Shown: positions 7,178 through 14,193 of the stretch, piece after piece | How the letters are laid out: every line of letters begins with the position of its first letter | How positions within the stretch are numbered: position 1 is the first letter of the stretch | From: UBA1368 sp964563125 | GTDB lineage: Bacteria > Bacillota > Syntrophomonadia > Syntrophomonadales > Syntrophomonadaceae | Reading direction: 5' to 3' | Assembly (NCBI GenBank): GCA_964563125.1 | Contig: CAZLVY010000054.1 | Coordinates: 1 to 14,793 of the forward strand | Length of the DNA stretch: 14,793 nucleotides | Notes under the pieces: model-generated | Told to the model about the DNA's origin: nothing | Databases searched by the model: none | The model's input: only the letters and a program-made list of their open reading frames with translations | Translations under genes and position numbers: made by a program

Positions 7178-7445
7178 GCCGTGCACCTGGCTTCGAGAAT
7201 ACCTTCCGAGCGTTACTCAAGCAGTTAACTCCGTTCAGGCTGCCCTGCGTCACACAGGATTAATCTCTTAGTGCTGCTTCCTTCCGGATCTGACACGGTT
7301 CAAGATGTCCCATTGCACAGGACCCAAACTTCTTCGCCACTTACTTAAGCCAGACCTCACAAGACATACCCTCAGCTCAGGAATTCGACCCTGCTGTAGC
7401 GGGTTGCAGGTTACAGGGCACCGCTAATTCCCCATCTAGCACGGC
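7178..7445 (-). ncRNA. ffs: signal recognition particle RNA, large Firmicute type
   Basis: This is the 6S-like SRP RNA (scRNA) of about 268 nucleotides that, with Ffh, targets nascent membrane proteins. The ends pair (GCCGTGC at the 5' end with GCACGGC at the 3' end). The 5' part has the Alu-domain segment with the GGTGCCCTGTAACC loop and the GCAGGGTCGAATTCCT region, present in Bacillus and Clostridium but not in E. coli 4.5S RNA. The S-domain helix 8 is unmistakable at 7273-7294 (GTCAGATCCGGAAGGAAGCAGC region with the GGAA tetraloop). Position directly upstream of dnaX is the standard Firmicute order. Exact mature ends are inferred from the terminal pairing. Confidence 0.96.
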
Positions 7446-7472
7446 AAATCTAAAGACAATAAAACCCTTCCC

Positions 7473-7524
7473 ATGAGGGCAGGGATTTGAACCTTTTCGC
7501 CATCTAACAGTGTCTGACGCTCAT
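7473..7524 (-). other. tRNA-like mini-hairpin in the SRP RNA leader (tRNA relic?)
   Basis: In Firmicutes a tRNA-Ser gene often lies just upstream of the SRP RNA. Here that place holds a T-arm-like loop (GGTTCAAATCCC, 7482-7493) and closing arms ATGAGCG and CCCTCAT that pair at 6 of 7 positions, like an acceptor stem. Only about 20 bases separate the 5' arm from the T-arm, and the T-stem pairs poorly. No working tRNA can be folded. It may be a decayed tRNA, or a leader structure that helps release the SRP RNA 5' end. Confidence 0.3.
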
Positions 7525-7526
7525 TA

Positions 7527-7555
7527 ATTGTACCTTTTTTTTTAAGCTAATGCAA
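7527..7555 (-). promoter_or_regulatory. probable promoter of the SRP RNA
   Basis: On the minus strand TTGCAT (7550-7555) and TACAAT (7527-7532) are 17 bases apart; the spacer contains nine A in a row, which can raise promoter strength. The start would be near 7520, giving a leader of about 75 bases before the mature SRP RNA. The -35 is weak (3 of 6). Confidence 0.5.
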
Positions 7556-7569
7556 TATATTAAAAAGCG

Positions 7570-7581
7570 GCTAATATTAGC
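7570..7581. promoter_or_regulatory. perfect 12-bp palindrome GCTAATATTAGC between divergent genes
   Basis: A perfect 12-bp palindrome lies between the leftward SRP RNA promoter and the rightward acyl-CoA synthetase gene, and is enclosed by a wider AAAAGC...GCTTTT pair (7563-7568 and 7590-7595). It could be a regulator site or part of a hairpin. The rest of 7596-7700 is AT-rich with no clear element. Confidence 0.25.
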
Positions 7582-7715
7582 AATTACCAGCTTTTCCCTA
7601 ACGCGCTGAAGTAAGTTTAAGTTTTACTAAAGAATCACTTAAAATTTTAAAAAGGGTCTTCGCCTTTGCCTGTCGTAATATCATTTAATAAAATAATTTA
7701 CTGGAGGCGAAAATT

Positions 7716-9500
7716 ATGAAAGCGATACGCAGAACCTTCTCAAGGTTGAATGGAGGCCGTATGGTCCTCTCTTTGAGCAAACCCCATAACATTTCCCTCG
7801 GTCAGGAGTTGGAAAAACAATCCCGAAAACGGCCTGATCAACCAGCCGTTCTCTTTGAAGAACGGATAATTACATATCAGGAATTTAATGAGGCAGCTAA
7901 CCGTTATGCTCATTTATTTAAAGCCAGAGGCTTTAAAAAAGGTGATGTAGTTGCACTTTTAATGGAGAACCGGCCTGAATATCTAATTATTATTTCAGGT
8001 CTTGCCAAACTGGGAGTAATTATTTCTCTTATCAACACTGGTGTCCGGGGAAAGGTTCTGGCTCATGCAGCTAATATCTGTAATGCCCAGTCAATTATCA
8101 TCGGCAATGAACTACTGGCTGCTTTTGAAGAAGTTGCAGCAGATGTAAACCTTAGCGAACCAGGTCATATTTTTGTGGAAAACGATACGGCCCAGATCAA
8201 TACTGCACTTACAGTAGAAGACCTTCAACCTTTATTAGCCTCCATGCCGATTACTAACCCTAATACTACCAACACTGTTACTACCGAAGATGTTTTGTTC
8301 TATATTTATACCTCCGGTACTACCGGTTTTCCCAAAGCGACAGCCAGCAAACACCAGAATTGGTTCGCTCTTGCTCATGGCTCAGGCGGATTGGGATTGG
8401 AAATGATCCCTGGTGATATTTTATATAATGTTTTACCTCTTTATCATAACAGTGGCGCCAATATAGCCTTTGGCAGTTTTCTTACACATGGAAGTACCTT
8501 CGCCTTAAGGCGTAAATTTTCTGCCCGCAATTTCTGGAATGATATAAGGAAGTATAATGCCAGCCATTTCATTTATATTGGAGAATTATGCCGTTATCTC
8601 AATAATCAACCGCCCAACCCTGCTGATAAGGATAACCCTCTGCAGTATATATTGGGTAATGGAATGCGCGGTGAATATTGGACTCAGTTTAAAGAGCGCT
8701 TTAGTATTACAAAGATTGTAGAAGTATATGGAGCAACAGAAGGGGTAGCACGAATAATTAATCTGAAGCAGGTCCCGGGAATGATGGGTACTCTTACGGT
8801 AATTGGAATTAGAATAGGTGAAGTTGTACAATATGATGTGGAAAACGAAAGAATTTTAACAGGCGAAAACGGTAAACCCATTTTATGTAAACCTGGTGAA
8901 ACCGGCTTACTTATATGTGAAATAAACTTCCGGGCCGCCTTTGCCGGTTATGTTAATAATCCCATTGCAACCGAAGCTAAAATATTGCGCAATGTCTTTA
9001 AAGAAGGCGACCAGTATTTTGATACCGGTGATCTGGTTAAGCTTCACGAGGGTGATTTTGTTTCCTTTGTTGACCGACTAGGCGATACCTTTCGGTGGAA
9101 AGGCGAAAATGTAGCTACAAATGAAGTCGCTGACATTTTGAATCAGTTTGGTCAGATAGAAGACAGCAATGTTTACGGAGTTGAAGTCAAAGGTGCTGAA
9201 GGCCGCTGCGGAATGGTTGCCTTAAAGCTATTGGAAGGCTCTCAAGTTGATTGGGATGCTTTTGCGCAATATGTAATTAAGAATTTACCCGTTTTTGCGC
9301 GACCTTATTTTGTACGGATTAGAGATGAAATTGATGCCACCAATAGCTTTAAGCAGATAAAGATTTCCTTGCAAAAAGAAGGTTTTAACCCGGAGATAGT
9401 ACTGGACCAGTTATTCTTCCTTGACCCGCGCAAAAATTCATATGTACCTTTGACCAAAGAGCTCTATGATGAAATAATTAACCAGAATATTGCTTTTTAA
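7716..9500 (+). CDS. long/very-long-chain acyl-CoA synthetase, FATP-like
   Basis: This 594-residue AMP-forming enzyme activates fatty acids to acyl-CoA with ATP. Motifs: the phosphate loop YTSGTTGFPK (198-207), YGATEG (338-343), TGD (437-439) and DRLGDTFRWKGENV (453-466). Together with LYHNSG (242-247), GELCRYLLNQP-like text (289-299) and GVEVKGAEGRCGM near the C-terminus, these point to the FATP/SLC27 very-long-chain branch rather than classic FadD. The N-terminus has a basic stretch but no convincing membrane segment. Start is ATG with GGAGG eight bases upstream. It is the only plus-strand gene here, apparently transcribed alone, and ends at the large hairpin 9523-9570. In a syntrophic fatty-acid degrader it would feed beta-oxidation. 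Chain length cannot be told from sequence. Confidence 0.9.
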   Translation: MKAIRRTFSRLNGGRMVLSLSKPHNISLGQELEKQSRKRPDQPAVLFEERIITYQEFNEAANRYAHLFKARGFKKGDVVALLMENRPEYLIIISGLAKLGVIISLINTGVRGKVLAHAANICNAQSIIIGNELLAAFEEVAADVNLSEPGHIFVENDTAQINTALTVEDLQPLLASMPITNPNTTNTVTTEDVLFYIYTSGTTGFPKATASKHQNWFALAHGSGGLGLEMIPGDILYNVLPLYHNSGANIAFGSFLTHGSTFALRRKFSARNFWNDIRKYNASHFIYIGELCRYLNNQPPNPADKDNPLQYILGNGMRGEYWTQFKERFSITKIVEVYGATEGVARIINLKQVPGMMGTLTVIGIRIGEVVQYDVENERILTGENGKPILCKPGETGLLICEINFRAAFAGYVNNPIATEAKILRNVFKEGDQYFDTGDLVKLHEGDFVSFVDRLGDTFRWKGENVATNEVADILNQFGQIEDSNVYGVEVKGAEGRCGMVALKLLEGSQVDWDAFAQYVIKNLPVFARPYFVRIRDEIDATNSFKQIKISLQKEGFNPEIVLDQLFFLDPRKNSYVPLTKELYDEIINQNIAF

Positions 9501-9522
9501 AGCATAAAAAAGCTCAGAACTG

Positions 9523-9570
9523 AAGTGCACCTGTCCACATTAGACACATCTAATATGGACAGGTGCACTT
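9523..9570. terminator. very long hairpin between convergent genes (bidirectional terminator?)
   Basis: Arms AAGTGCACCTGTCCA (9523-9537) and TGGACAGGTGCACTT (9556-9570) pair perfectly over 15 bp. After one mismatch ATTAGA (9539-9544) pairs with TCTAAT (9549-9554), leaving a CACA loop. On the plus strand TTTT follows, a terminator for the acyl-CoA synthetase. On the minus strand the stem starts right after the xpt stop codon, with a T-run about 11 bases past the stem. The stem is much longer than ordinary terminators. Confidence 0.8.
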
Positions 9571-10140
9571 TTATGCAAAAATTATTTTTCCTGTTGTCAT
9601 TGATTCTATTTTTGCCAGTGACTGCAGATTTACGCCTGCCTGACGCAGTAAAGCTCCTCCCTCCTGAAAACCCTTCTCGATTACTATTCCGACTCCCGCA
9701 AGATTCGCCCCTGCCTGTTCAGTAATATCAATTAGTCCCATTACCGCACGGCCATTAGCTAAAAAATCATCAATTATTAATACTCTATCCTCAGCAGTAA
9801 CATAGCTTTTAGCTACCATTATGTTATAGGTAGTGCTACGAGTAAAGGAATAAACCTGACTGGTGTAAGTTTGTTGGTCAAGGTTTCTGGCCTGACCTTT
9901 TTTAGCAAAAACAACGGGTACATTAAAATATTGGGCGGTTATGCAGGCAATAGCAATGCCTGACGCTTCCACGGTCAGAATTTTCGTCACTGCTTCTTCT
10001 TTATATCTCTGATGAAATTCTCTGCCTATCATGTTCAAAAAATTGACATCAATCTGATGGTTCAAAAAACGGTCTACTTTTAATATATCATTACCTATTA
10101 CCTGTCCTTCGGCTAATATCTTTTCTTTTAAAAGCTGCAT
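9571..10140 (-). CDS. xpt: xanthine phosphoribosyltransferase
   Basis: This 189-residue purine salvage enzyme converts xanthine and PRPP to XMP in the cytoplasm. The PRPP-binding motif VLIIDDFLANGRA is at 120-132, and TVEASGIA (56-63) and the VFAKKGQARNLD segment (77-88) are typical of the Xpt family; length is exact for the family. Start is ATG with AAGGAG about 9 bases upstream. In Bacillus xpt is controlled by a purine riboswitch; the 103 bases upstream here are too short and lack any such aptamer. It follows the thioesterase gene on the same strand and may be co-transcribed with it. The stop codon abuts the 9523-9570 hairpin. Confidence 0.94.
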   Translation of the reverse strand: MQLLKEKILAEGQVIGNDILKVDRFLNHQIDVNFLNMIGREFHQRYKEEAVTKILTVEASGIAIACITAQYFNVPVVFAKKGQARNLDQQTYTSQVYSFTRSTTYNIMVAKSYVTAEDRVLIIDDFLANGRAVMGLIDITEQAGANLAGVGIVIEKGFQEGGALLRQAGVNLQSLAKIESMTTGKIIFA

Positions 10141-10243
10141 AACTCTTCTCCTTTATAATGATGTCAATTTGTACCTTCAATATAATAAATAAGTCAGACT
10201 TCTTCCTTTTAATTAAAATCCAGGCTCGGCCTATGAAAAAGGC

Positions 10244-10672
10244 TTACTTAAGACTGTTGAGTAACAAATAGTTACAGGTGGCAGTTGCAACCAGTTTATT
10301 TTCCTGATTATATCCTTCTGCACTCATGAAAACCTTGCTTTTACCATTGCGGATTACCCGCGCAGTGATAGTAAGTTCGTCACCGGGAAATATCGGACGG
10401 TGATACTCAGTATTAAGATTTATGGCAACACTGTGAGGCGTTCCAGCAGCCATCAGACAAAGCGGACCGAAAACATTATCAAAGGCTGCTGAATAAAACC
10501 CCGCCTGCATCGAACCAGCAGGGTTAGTATAGATGTCAACTACCGGAAAAGTGATAGTCATTACCCCCTCTTCCGGTACTGCGCTTACCATTCGCGACTG
10601 CATAAAGGTGCTGCATTTCGGCGGCTCTCCAATATTTTTGAGAAATGTTTCAGTTATAGTCTTCTCTTTCAT
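10244..10672 (-). CDS. PaaI-type hotdog-fold thioesterase
   Basis: This 142-residue single hotdog-domain protein of the PaaI/YbgC-like superfamily probably hydrolyses acyl- or aryl-CoA thioesters. The active-site helix segment NPAGSMQAGF (50-59) followed by the acidic D65 (FDNVFGPL) is the PaaI signature; the later HRPIFPGDELTI (91-102) and a C-terminal strand ATATCNYLLL complete the fold. It lacks a signal peptide and should be cytosolic. Start is ATG with a GGGGG-type ribosome site about nine bases upstream. In this fatty-acid-using context it may proofread or recycle CoA esters; the substrate is not determinable. The 103-base gap to xpt has no clear terminator. Confidence 0.85.
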   Translation of the reverse strand: MKEKTITETFLKNIGEPPKCSTFMQSRMVSAVPEEGVMTITFPVVDIYTNPAGSMQAGFYSAAFDNVFGPLCLMAAGTPHSVAINLNTEYHRPIFPGDELTITARVIRNGKSKVFMSAEGYNQENKLVATATCNYLLLNSLK

Positions 10673-10818
10673 TACCCCATTCCCCCTTTGAATATAACTC
10701 TCTAATTATAATCCAATGTATAATGTTATTAGCCGTCTTCCTATATTTACCCTCTCCGTTTAATAGAATTATTAATCTATTATAATTATTTTTGCTATTA
10801 TCACCAAATAATTAAATA

Positions 10819-10857
10819 TAAAAAAACACCTTTCATTTCTTATCGAAAAGTGTTTAT
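10819..10857 (-). terminator. intrinsic terminator of the histidine kinase gene
   Basis: On the minus strand AAACACTTTTC and GAAAGGTGTTT pair (one G-T wobble) around a loop of about ten bases and run into seven or more T. It lies some 50 bases past the kinase stop codon. Its sequence closely resembles the terminator at 13019-13050 on the other side of the same gene. The 10673-10818 stretch towards the thioesterase is AT-rich; it must hold the thioesterase promoter, but I see only a lone TATAAT without a good -35. Confidence 0.85.
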
Positions 10858-10906
10858 ATCTCACATATCTAATAAATCTAACTATAAATGGCGTAAAATC
10901 AATCCC

Positions 10907-12883
10907 TTATGACAAATTTTCAACGATTAGGGGAAAATTCACCTTGAAAGTAGTGCCTTTCTGACCAGTTTTAACATCTATTCTGGCATTATTCCTATGA
11001 GCTATATTGTAACATATAGCTAATCCCAGCCCTAGACCATAATCCTTAGTTGTGAAAAATGGCATCCCTATTTTGTCCATGATTTCCGGGCTTATCCCTT
11101 TGCCTTGGTCTTTTATAGCCAGAGTTACTCCCTCTTCAATATTCTTATATGTTTTTATTGTTAAAGAACCATCTGCTGACATAGCATCAAGTCCATTTTG
11201 CACCAGGTTAAGAATCAGTTGCCGAATCTCACCTTGATCAATCATTAAATCAGGAATTTCCTCTAGTTCCTGTTTAATAAATAAACCTTTTTTTAAAGCT
11301 TCAGATTCGAGTAAAGGCAACATTTTTCTAATACTGATATTCAGATTTTGCATTTTTAAATTACCGGCCTTGTTCTTAGCCAGAGAAAGAAACTCAGTTA
11401 TAATCACATTAGCCCTGTCCAACTCCTCTATCATTAAGTCCATATGTTCCCTGTCATCGGCATATTTTTCTTTTTCCTTAAACAGCTGTAAAAATCCTTT
11501 GACAGTAGTGAGCGGATTTCTAATTTCATGTGCAATACCTGCTGACGTCACACCTATAAGCTTCAAGCGGTCCATTCTAATCATTTCATTCTGGTATCTT
11601 CTTAATTCAGTAATATCATTTGCAACAACTAGCATACATTTCTCTTTTCTCCAGGAAATTATTACACCTGATAATAATGCTGTTGTAATTTCTCCTGATT
11701 GTTTTTTTTCGAACCTTACTTCAAAATTATCGGCGCTTCCTTCTTGCTTAATTATCCCAATAAATTTATCCCGTTCACTCAAATCTACCCAACCAACTAC
11801 TTCGTCTTCCTTACGTCCTATCAAATCTTTTTTGTCATAATAATTTCCGCTTATTTTGACGAAACTTTCGTTTACTTCCATAAAAGTTTCCGTTTCTATT
11901 GATATGATAGCCATGGAAAGCGGATTAGCATTAAAAGATTTATAAAATAGATCTTCTGACGTTCGTAAATCCTCTTCCACTTTCTTCAGACTGGTTATAT
12001 CAAAAGCAGAAACCAGAATGTACTTTTCTCTTCCTACATTTATAAAATTAGCCGTGCAAAGCATAAAAACAACTTCATTCCCTTTACTTCTGAATTGACA
12101 TGGAAAATCCTTAACAGCACCATATTGGGCAATTTTTTTCAGTATTTCCTTTCTTTGCTCAATGTCTACCCATAAATTTAACTCAAGCAGAGATTTACCA
12201 ATAATCTCTTCCGCATTAAAACCAAAGGCTATCAATGCCGCATTATTAATATCAATAAATCTATGGTCACTTACACTTACTATAGCCATCATAGCTTGAT
12301 TATTATAAAAGATCTCTGAAAACTTTTGCTCAGAAGAAAGAAGTAAGGCTTCTGCCTTCTTGCGCTCACTTACATCCCTAATAATCATGCTGGTTAAAAT
12401 GTTACCCTTCCTATCCTTAAATACTTTAGATGTAACCTCGGCAGGTAAAATAGTACCATCTTTGCGTACCATGGTTAACTCACTGCTGAAAGTACCTGTC
12501 GCATCCCTATCGGCAATTGCTTTTCTTAGTCTTGGGTCATCCAGATCAACAATGCCTTTCCGTCCAACCACACACATCTCTGCTTCGTTTCTCCCCAACA
12601 TTTGACAGGCTGCACAATTGGCAGAAATTATTGTTCCATCGCAAGTAGCTAAAAGGATTCCATCCAAACTATTTTCAAAAATAGAACGGTACCTTTCCTC
12701 ACTCTCATATAGTTCTTCTTTTTTTATTAGTTCCATTTCAGCTTTAAGTTCTATAATTTCTGCTTCGAGCTTTTGTATATAAAGATTTTTGTCTATTTTT
12801 GGATTGATGTCGTATCTAATTTTAGAGTCCTTTATTTCCTCCAATTTTATATCCTTAGGAATAAAATTATCTGTAATATTCAA
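10907..12883 (-). CDS. soluble three-PAS sensor histidine kinase, sporulation-kinase-like
   Basis: This 658-residue cytoplasmic histidine kinase shows, in order: an N-terminal charged coiled coil (about 30-60), three PAS domains (about 60-180, 183-303, 307-427), HisKA with phospho-acceptor H452 in AHEIRNPLTTVKGFLQL, then the ATPase domain with N box N563, G1 DQGKG (592-596), F box PFFTTK (608-613) and G2 GLGLGL (616-621). There are no membrane segments. The HEIRNPLTTVKGFLQL wording and absence of a receiver domain resemble KinA/KinE-type kinases that feed the Spo0 phosphorelay, which suits a bofA-bearing genome. Start is TTG (12881-12883) with GGAGGAG seven bases upstream. No response regulator is adjacent; it is an orphan flanked by two similar terminators. 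The ligand of the PAS domains is unknown. Confidence 0.92.
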   Translation of the reverse strand: MNITDNFIPKDIKLEEIKDSKIRYDINPKIDKNLYIQKLEAEIIELKAEMELIKKEELYESEERYRSIFENSLDGILLATCDGTIISANCAACQMLGRNEAEMCVVGRKGIVDLDDPRLRKAIADRDATGTFSSELTMVRKDGTILPAEVTSKVFKDRKGNILTSMIIRDVSERKKAEALLLSSEQKFSEIFYNNQAMMAIVSVSDHRFIDINNAALIAFGFNAEEIIGKSLLELNLWVDIEQRKEILKKIAQYGAVKDFPCQFRSKGNEVVFMLCTANFINVGREKYILVSAFDITSLKKVEEDLRTSEDLFYKSFNANPLSMAIISIETETFMEVNESFVKISGNYYDKKDLIGRKEDEVVGWVDLSERDKFIGIIKQEGSADNFEVRFEKKQSGEITTALLSGVIISWRKEKCMLVVANDITELRRYQNEMIRMDRLKLIGVTSAGIAHEIRNPLTTVKGFLQLFKEKEKYADDREHMDLMIEELDRANVIITEFLSLAKNKAGNLKMQNLNISIRKMLPLLESEALKKGLFIKQELEEIPDLMIDQGEIRQLILNLVQNGLDAMSADGSLTIKTYKNIEEGVTLAIKDQGKGISPEIMDKIGMPFFTTKDYGLGLGLAICYNIAHRNNARIDVKTGQKGTTFKVNFPLIVENLS

Positions 12884-13018
12884 TGATCGTCTCCTCCAAC
12901 GACTATACTTCTCTCTTTTAATTTAACATCCACTTCCTTTTTACCTTTTGAGAAAATGACATTCTGTGTCGCTGGAAAATAAAAATAAAGTCCCTTTGTT
13001 GATTAAATTGCAGAAAAT

Positions 13019-13050
13019 AAAAAACACCTCTCAATTATTGTTGAAAAGTG
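13019..13050 (-). terminator. intrinsic terminator after the porB/CobL-like genes
   Basis: On the minus strand CACTTTTCAA-CAATAA-TTGAGAGGTG pairs at all ten positions (two G-T wobbles) and is followed by TTTTTT. It is the sister of the terminator at 10819-10857. It lies about 165 bases after the CobL-like stop codon, so the tRNA-like sequence between would be in the transcript's tail. The 12884-13018 stretch beyond it is the upstream region of the kinase, with no clear promoter. Confidence 0.85.
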
Positions 13051-13103
13051 CTTGTTTATCTTATATTTGTCCACTCACTTTTATAAAATATCGACTTCAT
13101 AAG

Positions 13104-13190
13104 TAGCCAAGCGGATGGATTCGAACCCGCGAACGATTTTGACAAGTTTCTCGATTTCCAATCTTAATGCAGCTTTGATTAATTATCCTA
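13104..13190 (-). pseudogene. decayed tRNA-Ser(GGA)-like sequence
   Basis: On the minus strand GATTGGAAATCG (13152-13163) equals the core of a tRNA-Ser anticodon arm with GGA anticodon. It is followed about 26 bases later, the right distance for the long variable arm of a serine tRNA, by a perfect T-loop GGGTTCGAATCC (13117-13128). But only two or three pairs of the anticodon stem and of the T-stem survive, and no 5' acceptor strand matches the 3' part (CCGCTTGGC). I read it as a tRNA remnant, not a working gene. A chance match is possible. Confidence 0.35.
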
Positions 13191-13214
13191 TACTATACCA
13201 GCGGTATACTTATA

Positions 13215-14123
13215 CTATTCTTTAACTCTTCTACCAGAAATCAGCCAGGGAGCTGGAAATGGCTCCGTCATGTTTTTGCTATTGACTCTTGAAATCTCTA
13301 TATGTATCGCTTCAGTTCGTTCCAATCCGTTTTCCTTAAACAATGCAGGAAGAGAAGTTAAAACTTCGAAGTCCAACGTGTAAATCACAAAATCCATAGC
13401 AGAATTTATGGCCAGCAGTTTCTTTATCTCGCTGCCGATCCTGGTTGAACCAACTATAAATGCCAGGTTGGGCACCGGCAGTTCATGCATGATTCCATTT
13501 TCCAGAGATTCGACGATTGTTACGTTATTCAGGCCAAATTTCTCAACATTCTCAGTCATGGTATTTCGATCCCTGCGATCATATTCCACTGCAATGATAC
13601 TGCCCTCAGCAGCAATCATGGCAGCCTCCACCGCAATGCTCTCACCGGAGATGATACATATATTATCCTGGTACCCCGGATTGAGCTTGTTCATTATAAT
13701 CGCCCGAACTTCGCGGCACACATATTGAACAGAGCCGCAGGAAAAACGGCTGTTCTCCATGCCAATCTGATAATTGGTGGCAGCGTTGGGATTCAAAATC
13801 AACATGGCTGCAGAGGCATTGATCCCGCGATCAATCATTTCGGAAACCTGCTTGTGCTTAATTTCTCCGGATGGATCTGAGCCCTCATTGTACCAGATAT
13901 CGCAGTCCCCCAGTTCCGCATTCCACATGTCGTAGAAGATATCTGGATGTCCGGCGTCCGTAAAGACCAAGACAGACCGATTGCACATAACGGTGGGAAT
14001 CAAATTCTTATTCTTTCCCGTAATGTCCAGCATCTTCAGTTTTGCAAGGTTAATCGGTGCGTTTTTTGAAAAATACTGGAGCCAGGATAAAATGACCTCA
14101 TTAGTAAACATGGTCTGTTCCAC
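13215..14123 (-). CDS. CobL-like (CbiE/CbiT) protein with degenerate SAM sites
   Basis: I place the start at GTG (14121-14123), which has AAGGAGG eight bases upstream; the ATG 30 bases earlier lacks a ribosome site and would put that AAGGAGG inside the gene. The 302-residue product resembles precorrin-6Y methyltransferase CobL. Residues about 10-125 look like the C-terminal half of CbiE (VLVFTDAGHP, LGDCDIWYNE). Residues about 125-300 look like CbiT (CREVRAIIM, IIAVEYD, a tail APWLISGRR). The first hundred residues of CbiE are missing, and the CbiT SAM loop, normally DxGxGxG, reads ICIISGES (155-162). It follows porB by about 70 bases on the same strand. A role in corrinoid binding or sensing rather than methyl transfer is a guess. 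Confidence 0.6.
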   Translation of the reverse strand: MEQTMFTNEVILSWLQYFSKNAPINLAKLKMLDITGKNKNLIPTVMCNRSVLVFTDAGHPDIFYDMWNAELGDCDIWYNEGSDPSGEIKHKQVSEMIDRGINASAAMLILNPNAATNYQIGMENSRFSCGSVQYVCREVRAIIMNKLNPGYQDNICIISGESIAVEAAMIAAEGSIIAVEYDRRDRNTMTENVEKFGLNNVTIVESLENGIMHELPVPNLAFIVGSTRIGSEIKKLLAINSAMDFVIYTLDFEVLTSLPALFKENGLERTEAIHIEISRVNSKNMTEPFPAPWLISGRRVKE

Positions 14124-14193
14124 AGGCAAAACCTCCTTGTTAACATTTATCATATCATGTTTTTTGAATTTATCCCCATTTTTAAGCTTTAGA

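Noticed and set aside
7666..7694. TTGCCT-17-TAAAAT as promoter of the acyl-CoA synthetase
   Set aside because: Hexamers and spacing are acceptable, but transcription would begin at about 7701, only two bases before the GGAGG, leaving almost no leader. Not listed as a feature.
10141..10243. Purine riboswitch upstream of xpt
   Set aside because: Bacillus xpt has one, but this 103-base gap contains none of the conserved aptamer core and no terminator/antiterminator pair.
14124..14153. ATG at 14153 as start of the CobL-like gene
   Set aside because: It has no ribosome site, whereas AAGGAGG lies after it and eight bases before GTG 14123.
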